Positions 36,986 through 44,488 of a DNA stretch of 64,000 nucleotides are shown here, one piece after another (the first letter of the stretch is position 1; each line of letters begins with the position of its first letter). The stretch lies in NCBI RefSeq assembly GCF_042655435.1, contig NZ_JBHSMG010000001.1, positions 1,054,001-1,118,000 on the forward strand, written 5' to 3'. Origin of the DNA: Lysinimonas soli. Lineage in GTDB: Bacteria; Actinomycetota; Actinomycetes; Actinomycetales; Microbacteriaceae. Made by a program: the position numbers and the translations under genes. The notes below the pieces were generated by a model that made no database searches, was not told the origin of the DNA, and was given only the letters and a program-made list of their open reading frames with translations.

Positions 36986-37255
36986 CTACTCCCGATCGAG
37001 ATCGGTCGACAGCACGATCACGAGTGCGTCGAGCGCGGTCTCGGCTCCCTCGGCATCCGAGGACAGGGTGACCTCCTCGCCGTGACCGATCCCCAGGGAC
37101 AGCACGCCGAGGATACTGGCCGCGTTGACGCTCCTCCCGGTCGCCGACGTCAGCGTGATCGAGATGCCGGTCTTGGCGGCGGCCTGGCTGAACAACGACG
37201 CGGGGCGCGCGTGCAGTCCGACGCTCGACGCGACGACGACAGTTCGTTCGGACAT
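36986..37255 (-). CDS. ptsH: Phosphocarrier protein HPr
   Basis: An 89-residue HPr. The phosphoryl-accepting His15 sits in VGLHARPAS, and Ser47 lies in AASILGVLSLGI, the place of the regulatory Ser46 of Gram-positive HPr. It relays phosphate from Enzyme I to sugar-specific PTS permeases. No ptsI or permease gene is in the window, so it is encoded apart from its partners. The AAAGGAGA ribosome-binding site is strong. It lies 60 bases after polA. Confidence 0.95.
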   Translation of the reverse strand: MSERTVVVASSVGLHARPASLFSQAAAKTGISITLTSATGRSVNAASILGVLSLGIGHGEEVTLSSDAEGAETALDALVIVLSTDLDRE

Positions 37256-37315
37256 GGGTTCTCCTTTGGCAGGTGAGGGGCGGGACCGCGTCAGGCAGCG
37301 CCGGCTGTGAGCGAG

Positions 37316-39979
37316 TCAGTGAGCGGCGGCGTCCCAGTTCGGGCCGGATCCCAGCTGCACCTCGAGCGGCACGCTCAGCGTGGCCGCTCCGGCCATCCGG
37401 GTGCGCACGATCTCGGTGAGCTCGGGGAGCTCGCCGGGTGCCACCTCGAACACGAGCTCGTCGTGCACCTGCAGGAGCATGCGCGAGCCGAGCATCCGCT
37501 CCCGGATGTCGGCGTCGATCGTGAGCATGGCGCGCTTGATGATGTCGGCGGCGGAGCCCTGGATCGGCGAGTTGAGGGCCTGGCGCTCCGCGTTCTCGCG
37601 CAGCACGCGATTCGTCGAGGTGAGATCGGAGAACGGCCGACGACGCCCGAAGATCGTGGTCGTGTACCCGTCGGCACGGGCCTGCTCCACGACACCGCGC
37701 AGGTAGTCGCGCACGGCGCCGAAGCGCGCGAAGTAGTCGGCCATGAGCTCGCGCGCCTCGGATGTCTCGATGCGCAGCTGCTTCGAGAGGCCGAACGCCG
37801 ACAGGCCGTAGGCGAGGCCGTACGACATCGCCTTCACCTTGGTGCGCATGACCGGGGTCACCTCGGACGGGTCGACCCGGAAGATGCGCGCCCCGACGAA
37901 GCGGTGCAGGTCCTCCCCCGAGTTGAAGGCCTCGATCAGCCCCTCGTCCTCGGAGAGGTGCGCCATGATCCGCATCTCGATCTGCGAGTAGTCGGCGGTC
38001 AGGAGGGTCTCGAAGCCCTCTCCCGGCTGGAAGGCCGATCGGACCTCGCGGCCCACCTCGGTCTTGATCGGGATGTTCTGCAGATTGGGATCGTTCGACG
38101 AGATGCGGCCCGTGGCGGAGCCGGTCTGCTCGTACGTCGTGTGCACGCGTCCGTCGGCGCCGATGCCCTTCTCGAGCGTCTCGACGATCTGCCGGATCTT
38201 GGTCGCGTCGCGGTGCTGCAGCAGCAGCTCCAGGAATGGATGCGGGTGCTGGTCCTGCAGGTCGGCGAGCGAGGCCGCATCCGTGGAGAACCCGGTCTTG
38301 TTCTGCCGGGTCTTGGGCATGCCGAGCTGATCGAAGAGCACCTCTTGCAGCTGCTTGGGCGAGCCCAGGTTCACCTCGCGTCCGATCTCGGCGTAGGCCT
38401 GCCGCGCGATCTCGGCCGCCTGCGTCCCGAGCCTCGAGTTGAGCTCGGCGAGAACCGGCGCCGAGACGGCGACCCCCTGCGTCTCCATGCGGGCCAGCAC
38501 GGGGACCAACGGCACCTCGATCTCGCGCGACACGCTCAACGACCCGGGGTCGAGTCGGCTCGCGAGCTCGCCCGCGAGTCGGAAGACGTACCACGCCTCG
38601 GTCGCCGGACTCACGGCCTCCGTCTCGGGAACCAGCTGGCTCGGGTCGGGCTCGGGCAGGGTCTCACCGAGGTAGTAGTACGTCAGCCCGCCCAGGGTGT
38701 CGGCCTTGGTGCTCGGTCGGAGCAGCCAGGCGCCGAGCGTGGTGTCGAAGGCGATGCCGTTCAACTCGAGGCCGGTACCGGCGAGCGTCTTGAGCTGCCG
38801 TTTGGCCTCGTGCAGGTATTTCGGCGAGTCCGAGGCGAGCCAGCTCGCCAGGGCCTCGTAGTCGGGGCGGCCCGGCGCCCACGGCACCCAGGCGCTCTCG
38901 CTTGCGCTCGCGATCCCGAAGCCCTCGACCTGTCCGTTGATGGTCACGATCCGGAGCCCGAGCGGCGCCGTGCCGTGCTCGGATGCCGTGTCGAGCCACT
39001 TCGCGAGTTCTTCGTCGACCATCGTGCGCACCGCGGGGATGGCCGCGACCGGCAGACGCTCGTCGTCGCCGACGAGCTGATCGTCGGCCGTGCCTTCGAG
39101 CTTGATCACCCGGTCGAGCAGGGTGCGGAACTGCAAGCGCTCGAACACCTCGCGCACCGCGGTGGCGTCGATCGGATTGCGCACGAGGTCGTGGGGTGAC
39201 ACGGGCAGCTCGACGTCGCGGACGAGCCGGTTGAGCTTGCGGTTGCGCACCACCCGGTCGCGCTGCTCGCGCAGGTTGTTGCCGACGACGCCCGAGATCT
39301 CGTCGGCGTGCTCGAGCAGCTCGGCCGCGGTGCCGTACTGCTGGATCCACTTGACGGCGGTCTTCTCGCCGACCTTGTCGACCCCCGGCAGGTTGTCGCT
39401 GGTCTCGCCCACGAGGGCGGCGATCTCGGGGTACTGGGCCGGGTCGATGCCGTAGCGCTCGCGCACCGCATCCTCGTCGTAGCGCTTGAGCTCGGAGACG
39501 CCGCGCGCGTTCGGATACAGCAGCGTGACGTCGTCGTCGACCAGCTGGATCGTGTCGCGGTCGCCGGAGACGACGAGTACCCGGTAGCCCTGCTGCTTGC
39601 CCTGCAGGGACAGGGTCGCGAGGATGTCGTCGGCCTCGAAGTCCTCTTTGCTGATCGTCGTGATGTTCATGGCGTGCAGCGCCTCTTCGAGGAGCGGCAC
39701 CTGGCCCTTGAACTCGGGCGGGGTCTCGCCCCGGGTGCCCTTGTACTCCGGGTACTCGCGGTTGCGGAACGAGAAGCGCGAGATGTCGAACGCCACCCCG
39801 AGGTGGGTCGGCTTCTCTTTCTGCAGCAGCAGGATGAGCATCGACAGGAAGCCGTGGATCGCGTTGGTGTGCTGACCGTCGCGCGTCACGAAGCTGTCGA
39901 TGGGCAGCGCGTAGAACGCCCGGAAGGCGAGCGAATGGCCGTCGACGAGCAGAAGGGTAGGCTTTTCGGAGTCCGGCAC
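37316..39979 (-). CDS. polA: DNA polymerase I
   Basis: An 887-residue family-A polymerase. The 5'-nuclease domain occupies about residues 1-300 (LLVDGHSLAFRAFYAL, EADDILATL, VSGDRDTIQLV). The middle domain has the 3'-5' exonuclease fold but lacks the DxE motif and other acidic residues, so proofreading is probably lost, as in mycobacterial PolA. The polymerase motifs are DYSQIEMRIMAH (A), RTKVKAMSYGLAYG (B) and VHDELVFE (C). It works in Okazaki fragment processing and repair. The GTG start lies six bases after TAGGCT (39986-39991). Confidence 0.96.
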   Translation of the reverse strand: MPDSEKPTLLLVDGHSLAFRAFYALPIDSFVTRDGQHTNAIHGFLSMLILLLQKEKPTHLGVAFDISRFSFRNREYPEYKGTRGETPPEFKGQVPLLEEALHAMNITTISKEDFEADDILATLSLQGKQQGYRVLVVSGDRDTIQLVDDDVTLLYPNARGVSELKRYDEDAVRERYGIDPAQYPEIAALVGETSDNLPGVDKVGEKTAVKWIQQYGTAAELLEHADEISGVVGNNLREQRDRVVRNRKLNRLVRDVELPVSPHDLVRNPIDATAVREVFERLQFRTLLDRVIKLEGTADDQLVGDDERLPVAAIPAVRTMVDEELAKWLDTASEHGTAPLGLRIVTINGQVEGFGIASASESAWVPWAPGRPDYEALASWLASDSPKYLHEAKRQLKTLAGTGLELNGIAFDTTLGAWLLRPSTKADTLGGLTYYYLGETLPEPDPSQLVPETEAVSPATEAWYVFRLAGELASRLDPGSLSVSREIEVPLVPVLARMETQGVAVSAPVLAELNSRLGTQAAEIARQAYAEIGREVNLGSPKQLQEVLFDQLGMPKTRQNKTGFSTDAASLADLQDQHPHPFLELLLQHRDATKIRQIVETLEKGIGADGRVHTTYEQTGSATGRISSNDPNLQNIPIKTEVGREVRSAFQPGEGFETLLTADYSQIEMRIMAHLSEDEGLIEAFNSGEDLHRFVGARIFRVDPSEVTPVMRTKVKAMSYGLAYGLSAFGLSKQLRIETSEARELMADYFARFGAVRDYLRGVVEQARADGYTTTIFGRRRPFSDLTSTNRVLRENAERQALNSPIQGSAADIIKRAMLTIDADIRERMLGSRMLLQVHDELVFEVAPGELPELTEIVRTRMAGAATLSVPLEVQLGSGPNWDAAAH

Positions 39980-39985
39980 GGGCCC

Positions 39986-39991
39986 AGCCTA
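39986..39991 (-). promoter_or_regulatory. Candidate leaderless -10 element for polA
   Basis: TAGGCT on the - strand, six bases (GGGCCC) before the GTG at 39979. It lies in the 46-base divergent gap with the thioesterase gene. Confidence 0.45.
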
Positions 39992-40025
39992 TCCGCCGGT
40001 TCCGACACCCTCGCGGAGAGTCAGC

Positions 40026-40451
40026 GTGACGATACTTCCCCCGGATCTCGACCCCGCACTCGTGGCGCGACTCGTCGAGTCGGGCGGCGGCGGTCTCGCG
40101 AAGCGGATGGGGATCGAGCTTCTCGAGCTCTCGGCGCACTACTCGGTGGCCCGCATGCCGGTGGCCGGCAACACGCAGGTGGTCGGTCTGCTGCACGGCG
40201 GCGCCCATGTCGTGCTCGGCGAGTCGCTCGGCTCCATCTCGTCGGCCATCCACGCCGGGCCGACGCGCTACGCGGTCGGCATCGAGATCAACGCGACGCA
40301 CAGCCGCTCGATCACGGAGGGCTGGGTCACCGGGACCTGCACCGCGCTCGTGCTCGGTCGAACCCTGTGCACCCACGAGATCGTCATGACCGACGAATCG
40401 GGTCGCCGCCTCTCGACGGTCCGGATGACCAACATGCTGCGCGACCTCTAG
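40026..40451 (+). CDS. Hotdog-fold thioesterase (PaaI-like)
   Basis: A 141-residue hotdog protein. The active-site region reads LLHGGAHVVLGESLGS, where the HGG motif and the following glutamate are typical of PaaI/ComA2-type acyl-CoA thioesterases. The substrate is not readable. A similar thioesterase gene lies near polA and pdtaR in other actinobacteria. The GTG start has GGAGAG eight bases upstream. It is divergent from polA, and its TAG stop merges with a possible -10 for the next gene. Confidence 0.88.
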   Translation: MTILPPDLDPALVARLVESGGGGLAKRMGIELLELSAHYSVARMPVAGNTQVVGLLHGGAHVVLGESLGSISSAIHAGPTRYAVGIEINATHSRSITEGWVTGTCTALVLGRTLCTHEIVMTDESGRRLSTVRMTNMLRDL

Positions 40452-40454
40452 ACT
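40449..40454 (+). promoter_or_regulatory. Candidate methyltransferase -10 overlapping the thioesterase stop codon
   Basis: The TAG stop of the thioesterase gene (40449-40451) is the first half of TAGACT. A start near 40461 would give a leader of about 48 bases before the ATG at 40509. Confidence 0.4.
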
Positions 40455-40508
40455 GCGCGGCAGTCGGATCGCGTTCCCCTCGGAGCGCGATCGGCGGAGG
40501 GGGGCGGC

Positions 40509-41207
40509 ATGGATCCCGACCGAGCGACGGGCGACAACGGCGCGAAACGCTTCTGGAACAGCGCGGCGAGAGAGAACGCGGCCTGGTACATCGCGACCGC
40601 CTTCACCTCGGAGAGCGCGGAGTTCTTCGCGTCGGGCGCGCGCGAGGTCGAGCAGTACCTCGCCCTCGCCGGCGTGACGATCGAGCCCGGGGCGATCCTC
40701 GTCGAGGTGGGGTGCGGAACGGGCCGGATGACGCGGCACCTCGCGACGCTGGCGGGCCGGGTGAAGGCCGTCGACATCAGCAGCGCGATGCTCGCCGGGG
40801 CGCGGAAGAATCTCGCCGGCGCGACGAACGTCGACTTCGTCGAGGTCTCGGGCAACGGTGAACTCCCCTTCGACGACGACAGCGTCGACGCCGTGTTTTC
40901 GTACATCACGATGCAGCACATCCCCACCGCGGCCCCGCAGCTGCGCTATTTCGCCGAGGCGCTGCGGATCACCGCCCCCGGAGGCTGGGTGCTCATCCAG
41001 TTCCGCCGGAGGGGTCTCGTTCCGCGCCTGCTGGACTGGGCGGGGCACCTTCGTCATCTGCTGTCGGGGCGCCGCACCTTGAACCGGGCGTGGCGGGGCG
41101 CACGTGTGAGCGAGCAGGTCCTGAGGTCGTTCGCCGGGGACCGCATCCGGATCGACATCCTGCGGCCCGGGCGACGTCACATCTGGGTGCTCGCGCGGGT
41201 CAGCTGA
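40509..41207 (+). CDS. Class I SAM-dependent methyltransferase
   Basis: A 232-residue protein with a Rossmann-like methyltransferase domain. Motif I is LVEVGCGTGRMTRHLA (about residues 64-79), the acidic residue after strand 2 is in VKAVDISSAMLAGA, and a motif IV-like segment is VDAVFSYITMQHIP. The C-terminal part is basic (RFLPRLL-like and LSGRRTLNRAWRGAR), which might help membrane or nucleic-acid contact. The substrate is unknown; small molecules or lipids are as likely as RNA. The ATG has GGAGGGGGG upstream. It is convergent with pdtaR. Confidence 0.85.
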   Translation: MDPDRATGDNGAKRFWNSAARENAAWYIATAFTSESAEFFASGAREVEQYLALAGVTIEPGAILVEVGCGTGRMTRHLATLAGRVKAVDISSAMLAGARKNLAGATNVDFVEVSGNGELPFDDDSVDAVFSYITMQHIPTAAPQLRYFAEALRITAPGGWVLIQFRRRGLVPRLLDWAGHLRHLLSGRRTLNRAWRGARVSEQVLRSFAGDRIRIDILRPGRRHIWVLARVS

Positions 41208-41255
41208 GAGGGCGGCGCCGGGTGCGGTCGGGCTCCTCGAGGGGAGCGCCGGACG

Positions 41256-41861
41256 CTACTTCTTGGCGGCCAACTGGTCGATGATCGCCTGGGCGACATC
41301 GTGCATGGTGAGCCGGCGATCCATCGATGCCTTCTGGATCCAGCGGAAGGCCTCGGGCTCGCTGAGCCCCATCTTCTCGTTGAGCAGCCCCTTGGCGCGG
41401 TCGACGAGCTTGCGGGTCTCGAAGCGCTCGACCATGTCGGCCACCTCGGCTTCGAGGGTCACGATCTGCTGGTACCGGCTGAGCGCGATCTCGATCGCGG
41501 GAAGCAGGTCGTTGGGGGTGAAGGGCTTCACCACGTAGGCGAGAGCACCGGCCTCGCTCGCTCGCTCGACCAGCTCCTTCTGGCTGAATGCGGTGAGCAG
41601 CACGACCGGGGCGATGTGGTTCTTGGCGAGCTTCTCGGCGGCCGAGATGCCGTCGAGCTGGGGCATCTTGACGTCCATGACCACGAGGTCGGGGCGCAGT
41701 TCGGTCGCCAGCGCGACCGCGGTCTCGCCGTCGCCGGCTTCGCCGACCACGTCGAATCCGTTGTCTCGCAGGATCTCGACGATGTCGAGCCGGATGAGGG
41801 ACTCGTCCTCCGCGACGACGACGCGCCGCGGCGCTACCGGGGACTCCTGCTGATCACTCAC
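41256..41861 (-). CDS. pdtaR: ANTAR-domain response regulator (PdtaR-like)
   Basis: A 201-residue regulator. The receiver domain (residues 12-127) has the acidic pocket EDE at 18-20, phospho-acceptor Asp63 in VVMDVKMP and a lysine in VVKPF. The ANTAR RNA-binding domain follows (about 137-197, with RKLVDRAKGLLNEKMGLSEPEAFRWI). When phosphorylated, ANTAR regulators bind paired RNA hairpins and prevent termination. Its usual partner PdtaS kinase is not in the window. The GTG start lies six bases after TAGGCT. Synteny with pyk, tRNA and polA matches the mycobacterial pdtaR neighbourhood. Confidence 0.92.
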   Translation of the reverse strand: MSDQQESPVAPRRVVVAEDESLIRLDIVEILRDNGFDVVGEAGDGETAVALATELRPDLVVMDVKMPQLDGISAAEKLAKNHIAPVVLLTAFSQKELVERASEAGALAYVVKPFTPNDLLPAIEIALSRYQQIVTLEAEVADMVERFETRKLVDRAKGLLNEKMGLSEPEAFRWIQKASMDRRLTMHDVAQAIIDQLAAKK

Positions 41862-41867
41862 GGAACG

Positions 41868-41873
41868 AGCCTA
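41868..41873 (-). promoter_or_regulatory. Candidate leaderless -10 element for pdtaR
   Basis: TAGGCT on the - strand followed by CGTTCC and the GTG at 41861. The six-base spacer has no ribosome-binding character. Confidence 0.5.
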
Positions 41874-41911
41874 CGGTATCGTTCCAGAGTGCTGCGCCCA
41901 TGGGCGTGTGC

Positions 41912-41994
41912 GCCGGATTGGCGGAATGGTAGACGCGGGGCACTCAAAATGCTCTGTCCGTGAGGGCGTGTGGGTTCGAATCCCACATCCGGCA
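41912..41994 (+). tRNA. tRNA-Leu (CAA anticodon)
   Basis: An 83-base cloverleaf with a long variable arm (class II). The acceptor stem GCCGGAT (41912-41918) pairs with ATCCGGC (41987-41993). The anticodon arm GGGCA-CTCAAAA-TGCTC has CAA in the loop, and the T-arm is GTGGG-TTCGAAT-CCCAC. The variable arm pairs GTCC with GGGC around GTGA. The discriminator is A at 41994. The CCA end is not encoded (CCG follows), so CCA must be added by the tRNA nucleotidyltransferase. It reads the UUG codon, which is rare in this high-GC sequence. Confidence 0.95.
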
Positions 41995-42015
41995 CCGTGA
42001 ACTCGAGGGGTGACC

Positions 42016-42795
42016 TCACCCCGCGGCGGGGATCCAGCTCAGCGTGCCGCTGTCATCGGTGACGGTGACATTGACCGCCTTGGTCGACCCGTCGGCCATG
42101 GTCTCGGTGCAGCTGAAGGTGCTGCCCTTGGTCGGCAGGACGTCACTGGGGCACTGGGCCGCACTCGCCGCCTGCCCGAAGTCCTTCTGCGCCCCCGCGA
42201 CCAGCGCGTGCTCCGCCGTCGTGTGGAAGGTGATGGCCTGCGTGATGCCGCTCGTCGTGGCTTTGATGTCGGTCGCCGACGGGATTCCGAGCAGCAACGG
42301 AAGAAGAGGCAGTACCGACAGCACCGTCGCGGCCCCGGAGAGCAGCACGCCGAGCAGGGAGATCGCCAGGCCCTCGCCCGTGATCCGTGCGCGACGGAAG
42401 GCGGGCACCGCGGCGATCAGACCGAGAAGGCCCGGGATCAAGGGGATGACGGTCGAATAGGCCAGCGCCAGGGAGCCCAGGTAGGCCGCGATCGCGGCGA
42501 CTCCCACGATGACAACGACGGTTCCCGAGTGGTTCGTGGTGCGGATCGGCTCGATCTCGCCCCAGGCGTCGTCGAAGCGGGAGCTGAAGGGCGTTGGCGC
42601 GGCGTCGCTGAGAGCGAAGGCGTCCGCTCCGACCCGAACCGGCTGGCCGGCGTCGCTGCCGCCCGCCCACACCGATTCTGCGCTCGGCGCCGCGGTGAGG
42701 TGATCGGTCCACGCCCCGCCGCTCCACCAGCGGTACGCCCGCGAATCGGTCGGATCCGGGTACCAGCCGGCCTGCGGCGTGATGATGTCGGTCAA
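42016..42795 (-). CDS. DUF2510-domain membrane protein with DUF4333-like C-terminus
   Basis: A 259-residue protein. The N-terminal DUF2510 motif AGWYPDPTDSRAYRWWSGGAWT lies at about residues 9-30. A polar linker follows, then three to four membrane helices (about 105-190), and an extracytoplasmic C-terminal domain with two cysteines (AAQCPSDV and TFSCTETM) resembling DUF4333. Function is unknown; DUF2510 proteins are common actinobacterial envelope proteins. I choose the TTG at 42795: AGGGGG lies six bases upstream and no ATG or GTG suits. A frame continuing further upstream would read through the hairpin array and is rejected. Confidence 0.8.
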   Translation of the reverse strand: MTDIITPQAGWYPDPTDSRAYRWWSGGAWTDHLTAAPSAESVWAGGSDAGQPVRVGADAFALSDAAPTPFSSRFDDAWGEIEPIRTTNHSGTVVVIVGVAAIAAYLGSLALAYSTVIPLIPGLLGLIAAVPAFRRARITGEGLAISLLGVLLSGAATVLSVLPLLPLLLGIPSATDIKATTSGITQAITFHTTAEHALVAGAQKDFGQAASAAQCPSDVLPTKGSTFSCTETMADGSTKAVNVTVTDDSGTLSWIPAAG

Positions 42796-42810
42796 GATCC
42801 GTCCCCCTGG

Positions 42811-42835
42811 TACGTCAGCGCAAAGCGCATACGTC
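42811..42835. repeat. Paired TACGTC repeats flanking a small palindrome, upstream of the DUF2510 gene
   Basis: TACGTC occurs at 42811-42816 and again at 42830-42835, with the 11-base palindrome GCGC-AAA-GCGC (42818-42828) centred between them. It lies 15-40 bases before the TTG start, where an operator or leader structure could be. No known regulator motif is recognised. Confidence 0.4.
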
Positions 42836-42865
42836 GATCCTGGCGGGGATCCGGGGTGCCCGCGA

Positions 42866-42951
42866 CCCCGCATGCGGGGCTCCCCCGGATGGGGGAACCC
42901 CGCAGGTCCGAGGCCGCAGGCGCCGACCTGGGAACTCCGGGGATGCCGGAG
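42866..42951. terminator. Hairpin array downstream of pyk
   Basis: Several GC-rich inverted repeats follow each other. The main one (42874-42903) pairs GCGGGG with CCCCGC and CCCCC with GGGGG around GGAT. CCCCGCATGCGGGG (42866-42879) is an alternative hairpin sharing GCGGGG, so the two exclude each other. CTCCGG-GGATG-CCGGAG (42935-42951) is a third. They lie in the pyk 3' region, reading toward the DUF2510 gene, and probably terminate pyk transcripts. Confidence 0.6.
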
Positions 42952-42971
42952 CGGGTGGACCGTGACCGAGG

Positions 42972-44429
42972 TCAGTCGGCGTGCGCGCCGCTCTCCCACA
43001 CCGGCGCGGCCGCGTTCACGGCGTCGCCGATGACGTGCACCCGGAGGTCGTTGGTCGAGCCGGGGATTCCGGGAGGCGATCCTGAGATCACGACCACGCG
43101 GTCGCCGACCTCGGCGAGCCCCTGACCGATCAGCACCTCGTCGACCTGCTTGAACATCGCGTCGGTGTGGTTGACACGGTCGACGAGGAACGATTCGATG
43201 CCCCAGGTGAGCGCCATCCGTCGCCGGGTGGACTCCTCGGTGGCGAACGCCTTCATCGGGATCCGGAACCGCAGCCGCGACATGCGGCGGGCCGAATCGC
43301 CCGACTCCGTGAAGACGCAGACGTACTTGGCATCCACGAAGTCGGCCACCTCCGCGGCGGCGAGCGTGATCGCGCCGCCCTGCGTGCGCGGCTTGGTGCC
43401 AAGCGGAGGGATCCGCTCGAGGCCGTGGTCCTCGGTCGAGCTGACGATGCGCGCCATGGTCGACACGGTTACGACGGGGTACTCCCCCACGCTCGTCTCA
43501 CCGGAGAGCATCACGGCGTCGGCCCCGTCGAGCACGGCGTTCGCGACATCCGAGGTCTCGGCGCGGGTCGGCACCGGGCTCGAGATCATCGACTCGAGCA
43601 TCTGGGTCGCCACGATGACCGGCTTGGCCATGCGGCGAGCGAGCTCGACCGCGTGCTTCTGCACGATCGGCACCGCCTCGAGCGGCAGCTCGACGCCCAG
43701 ATCGCCGCGGGCAACCATGATGCCGTCGAAGGCGTTGATGATCTCTTCGAGGTGGTCGACGGCCTGCGGCTTCTCGATCTTGGCGATGACGGGCGTCTTG
43801 CGGCCCTCCTCGGCCATGATCTCGTGCACCCGCGTGATGTCGGAGGCGTCGCGCACGAACGACAAGGCGATGTAGTCGGCGCCGAGTTGGAGACCCCAAC
43901 GCAGGTCGGCCTCGTCCTTCTCGGACAGGGCCGGCACGTTGACGGCGACCCCCGGGAGGTTGATCCCCTTGCTGTTCGACACCGGTCCGGCCACGACGAC
44001 CTCCGTGCGCACGCGCACCCCGTCGGTGTCGAGCACCTTGACCTTGACCTTGCCGTCGTCGATCAGCAGGAAGTCACCGGGAGCGACATCCTGCGGAAGC
44101 CCCTTGAAGGTGGTGCCGACCAGGTCCTTCGTGCCGAGGACCTCTTCGGTCGTGATCGTGAAGATGTCGCCGACCTCGAGCTCGTAGGGGCCGGCCTCGA
44201 ACTTGCCGAGCCTGATCTTGGGGCCCTGCAGGTCGACGAGCACCGCCACCGGGATCCCCGTGTCGGCGGCCGCCTTGCGCACGTTCGCGTAGACCTCCTC
44301 GTGCACGGCGTAACTGCCGTGGCTGAGGTTCATCCGCGCGACGTTGACGCCCGCTTCGATGATCGCGCGGATGTTCTCGTAGCTCGAGGTGGCGGGCCCG
44401 AGTGTTGCGACGATCTTGGCTCGTCTCAT
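42972..44429 (-). CDS. pyk: Pyruvate kinase
   Basis: A 485-residue enzyme. N-terminal KIVATLGPAT, the catalytic lysine and metal region VIAKIEKPQAVDHLEEII, and MVARGDLGVELP are all present, and the C-terminal regulatory domain is complete. It makes ATP and pyruvate from phosphoenolpyruvate. The ATG has AAGGAAG upstream. A -10-like TAGGCT overlaps the gltD stop 56 bases before it, so pyk may be transcribed on its own. Confidence 0.97.
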   Translation of the reverse strand: MRRAKIVATLGPATSSYENIRAIIEAGVNVARMNLSHGSYAVHEEVYANVRKAAADTGIPVAVLVDLQGPKIRLGKFEAGPYELEVGDIFTITTEEVLGTKDLVGTTFKGLPQDVAPGDFLLIDDGKVKVKVLDTDGVRVRTEVVVAGPVSNSKGINLPGVAVNVPALSEKDEADLRWGLQLGADYIALSFVRDASDITRVHEIMAEEGRKTPVIAKIEKPQAVDHLEEIINAFDGIMVARGDLGVELPLEAVPIVQKHAVELARRMAKPVIVATQMLESMISSPVPTRAETSDVANAVLDGADAVMLSGETSVGEYPVVTVSTMARIVSSTEDHGLERIPPLGTKPRTQGGAITLAAAEVADFVDAKYVCVFTESGDSARRMSRLRFRIPMKAFATEESTRRRMALTWGIESFLVDRVNHTDAMFKQVDEVLIGQGLAEVGDRVVVISGSPPGIPGSTNDLRVHVIGDAVNAAAPVWESGAHAD

Positions 44430-44482
44430 GACTTCCTTCAGTTGGTGTGGTGGTGGGAGGCGTCGGTGGCAGACGCGTGGGA

Positions 44483-44488
44483 AGCCTA
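44483..44488 (-). promoter_or_regulatory. Candidate pyk -10 overlapping the gltD stop codon
   Basis: On the - strand the gltD TAG stop (44488-44486) continues as TAGGCT. The expected start is near 44476, giving a leader of about 47 bases for pyk. Confidence 0.4.

Noticed and set aside
41208..41255. Terminator hairpin between the methyltransferase and pdtaR genes
   Set aside because: Only a five-base stem (GCTCC with GGAGC) is found; too weak to annotate.
42866..42951. Possible CRISPR-like or repeated element
   Set aside because: The units are different hairpins, not direct repeats with unique spacers.
42016..42999. A longer form of the DUF2510 protein starting upstream of 42795
   Set aside because: The extra 68 residues would be read from the hairpin array and into the 3' end of pyk, and have no DUF2510 homology; the TTG with AGGGGG upstream fits better.
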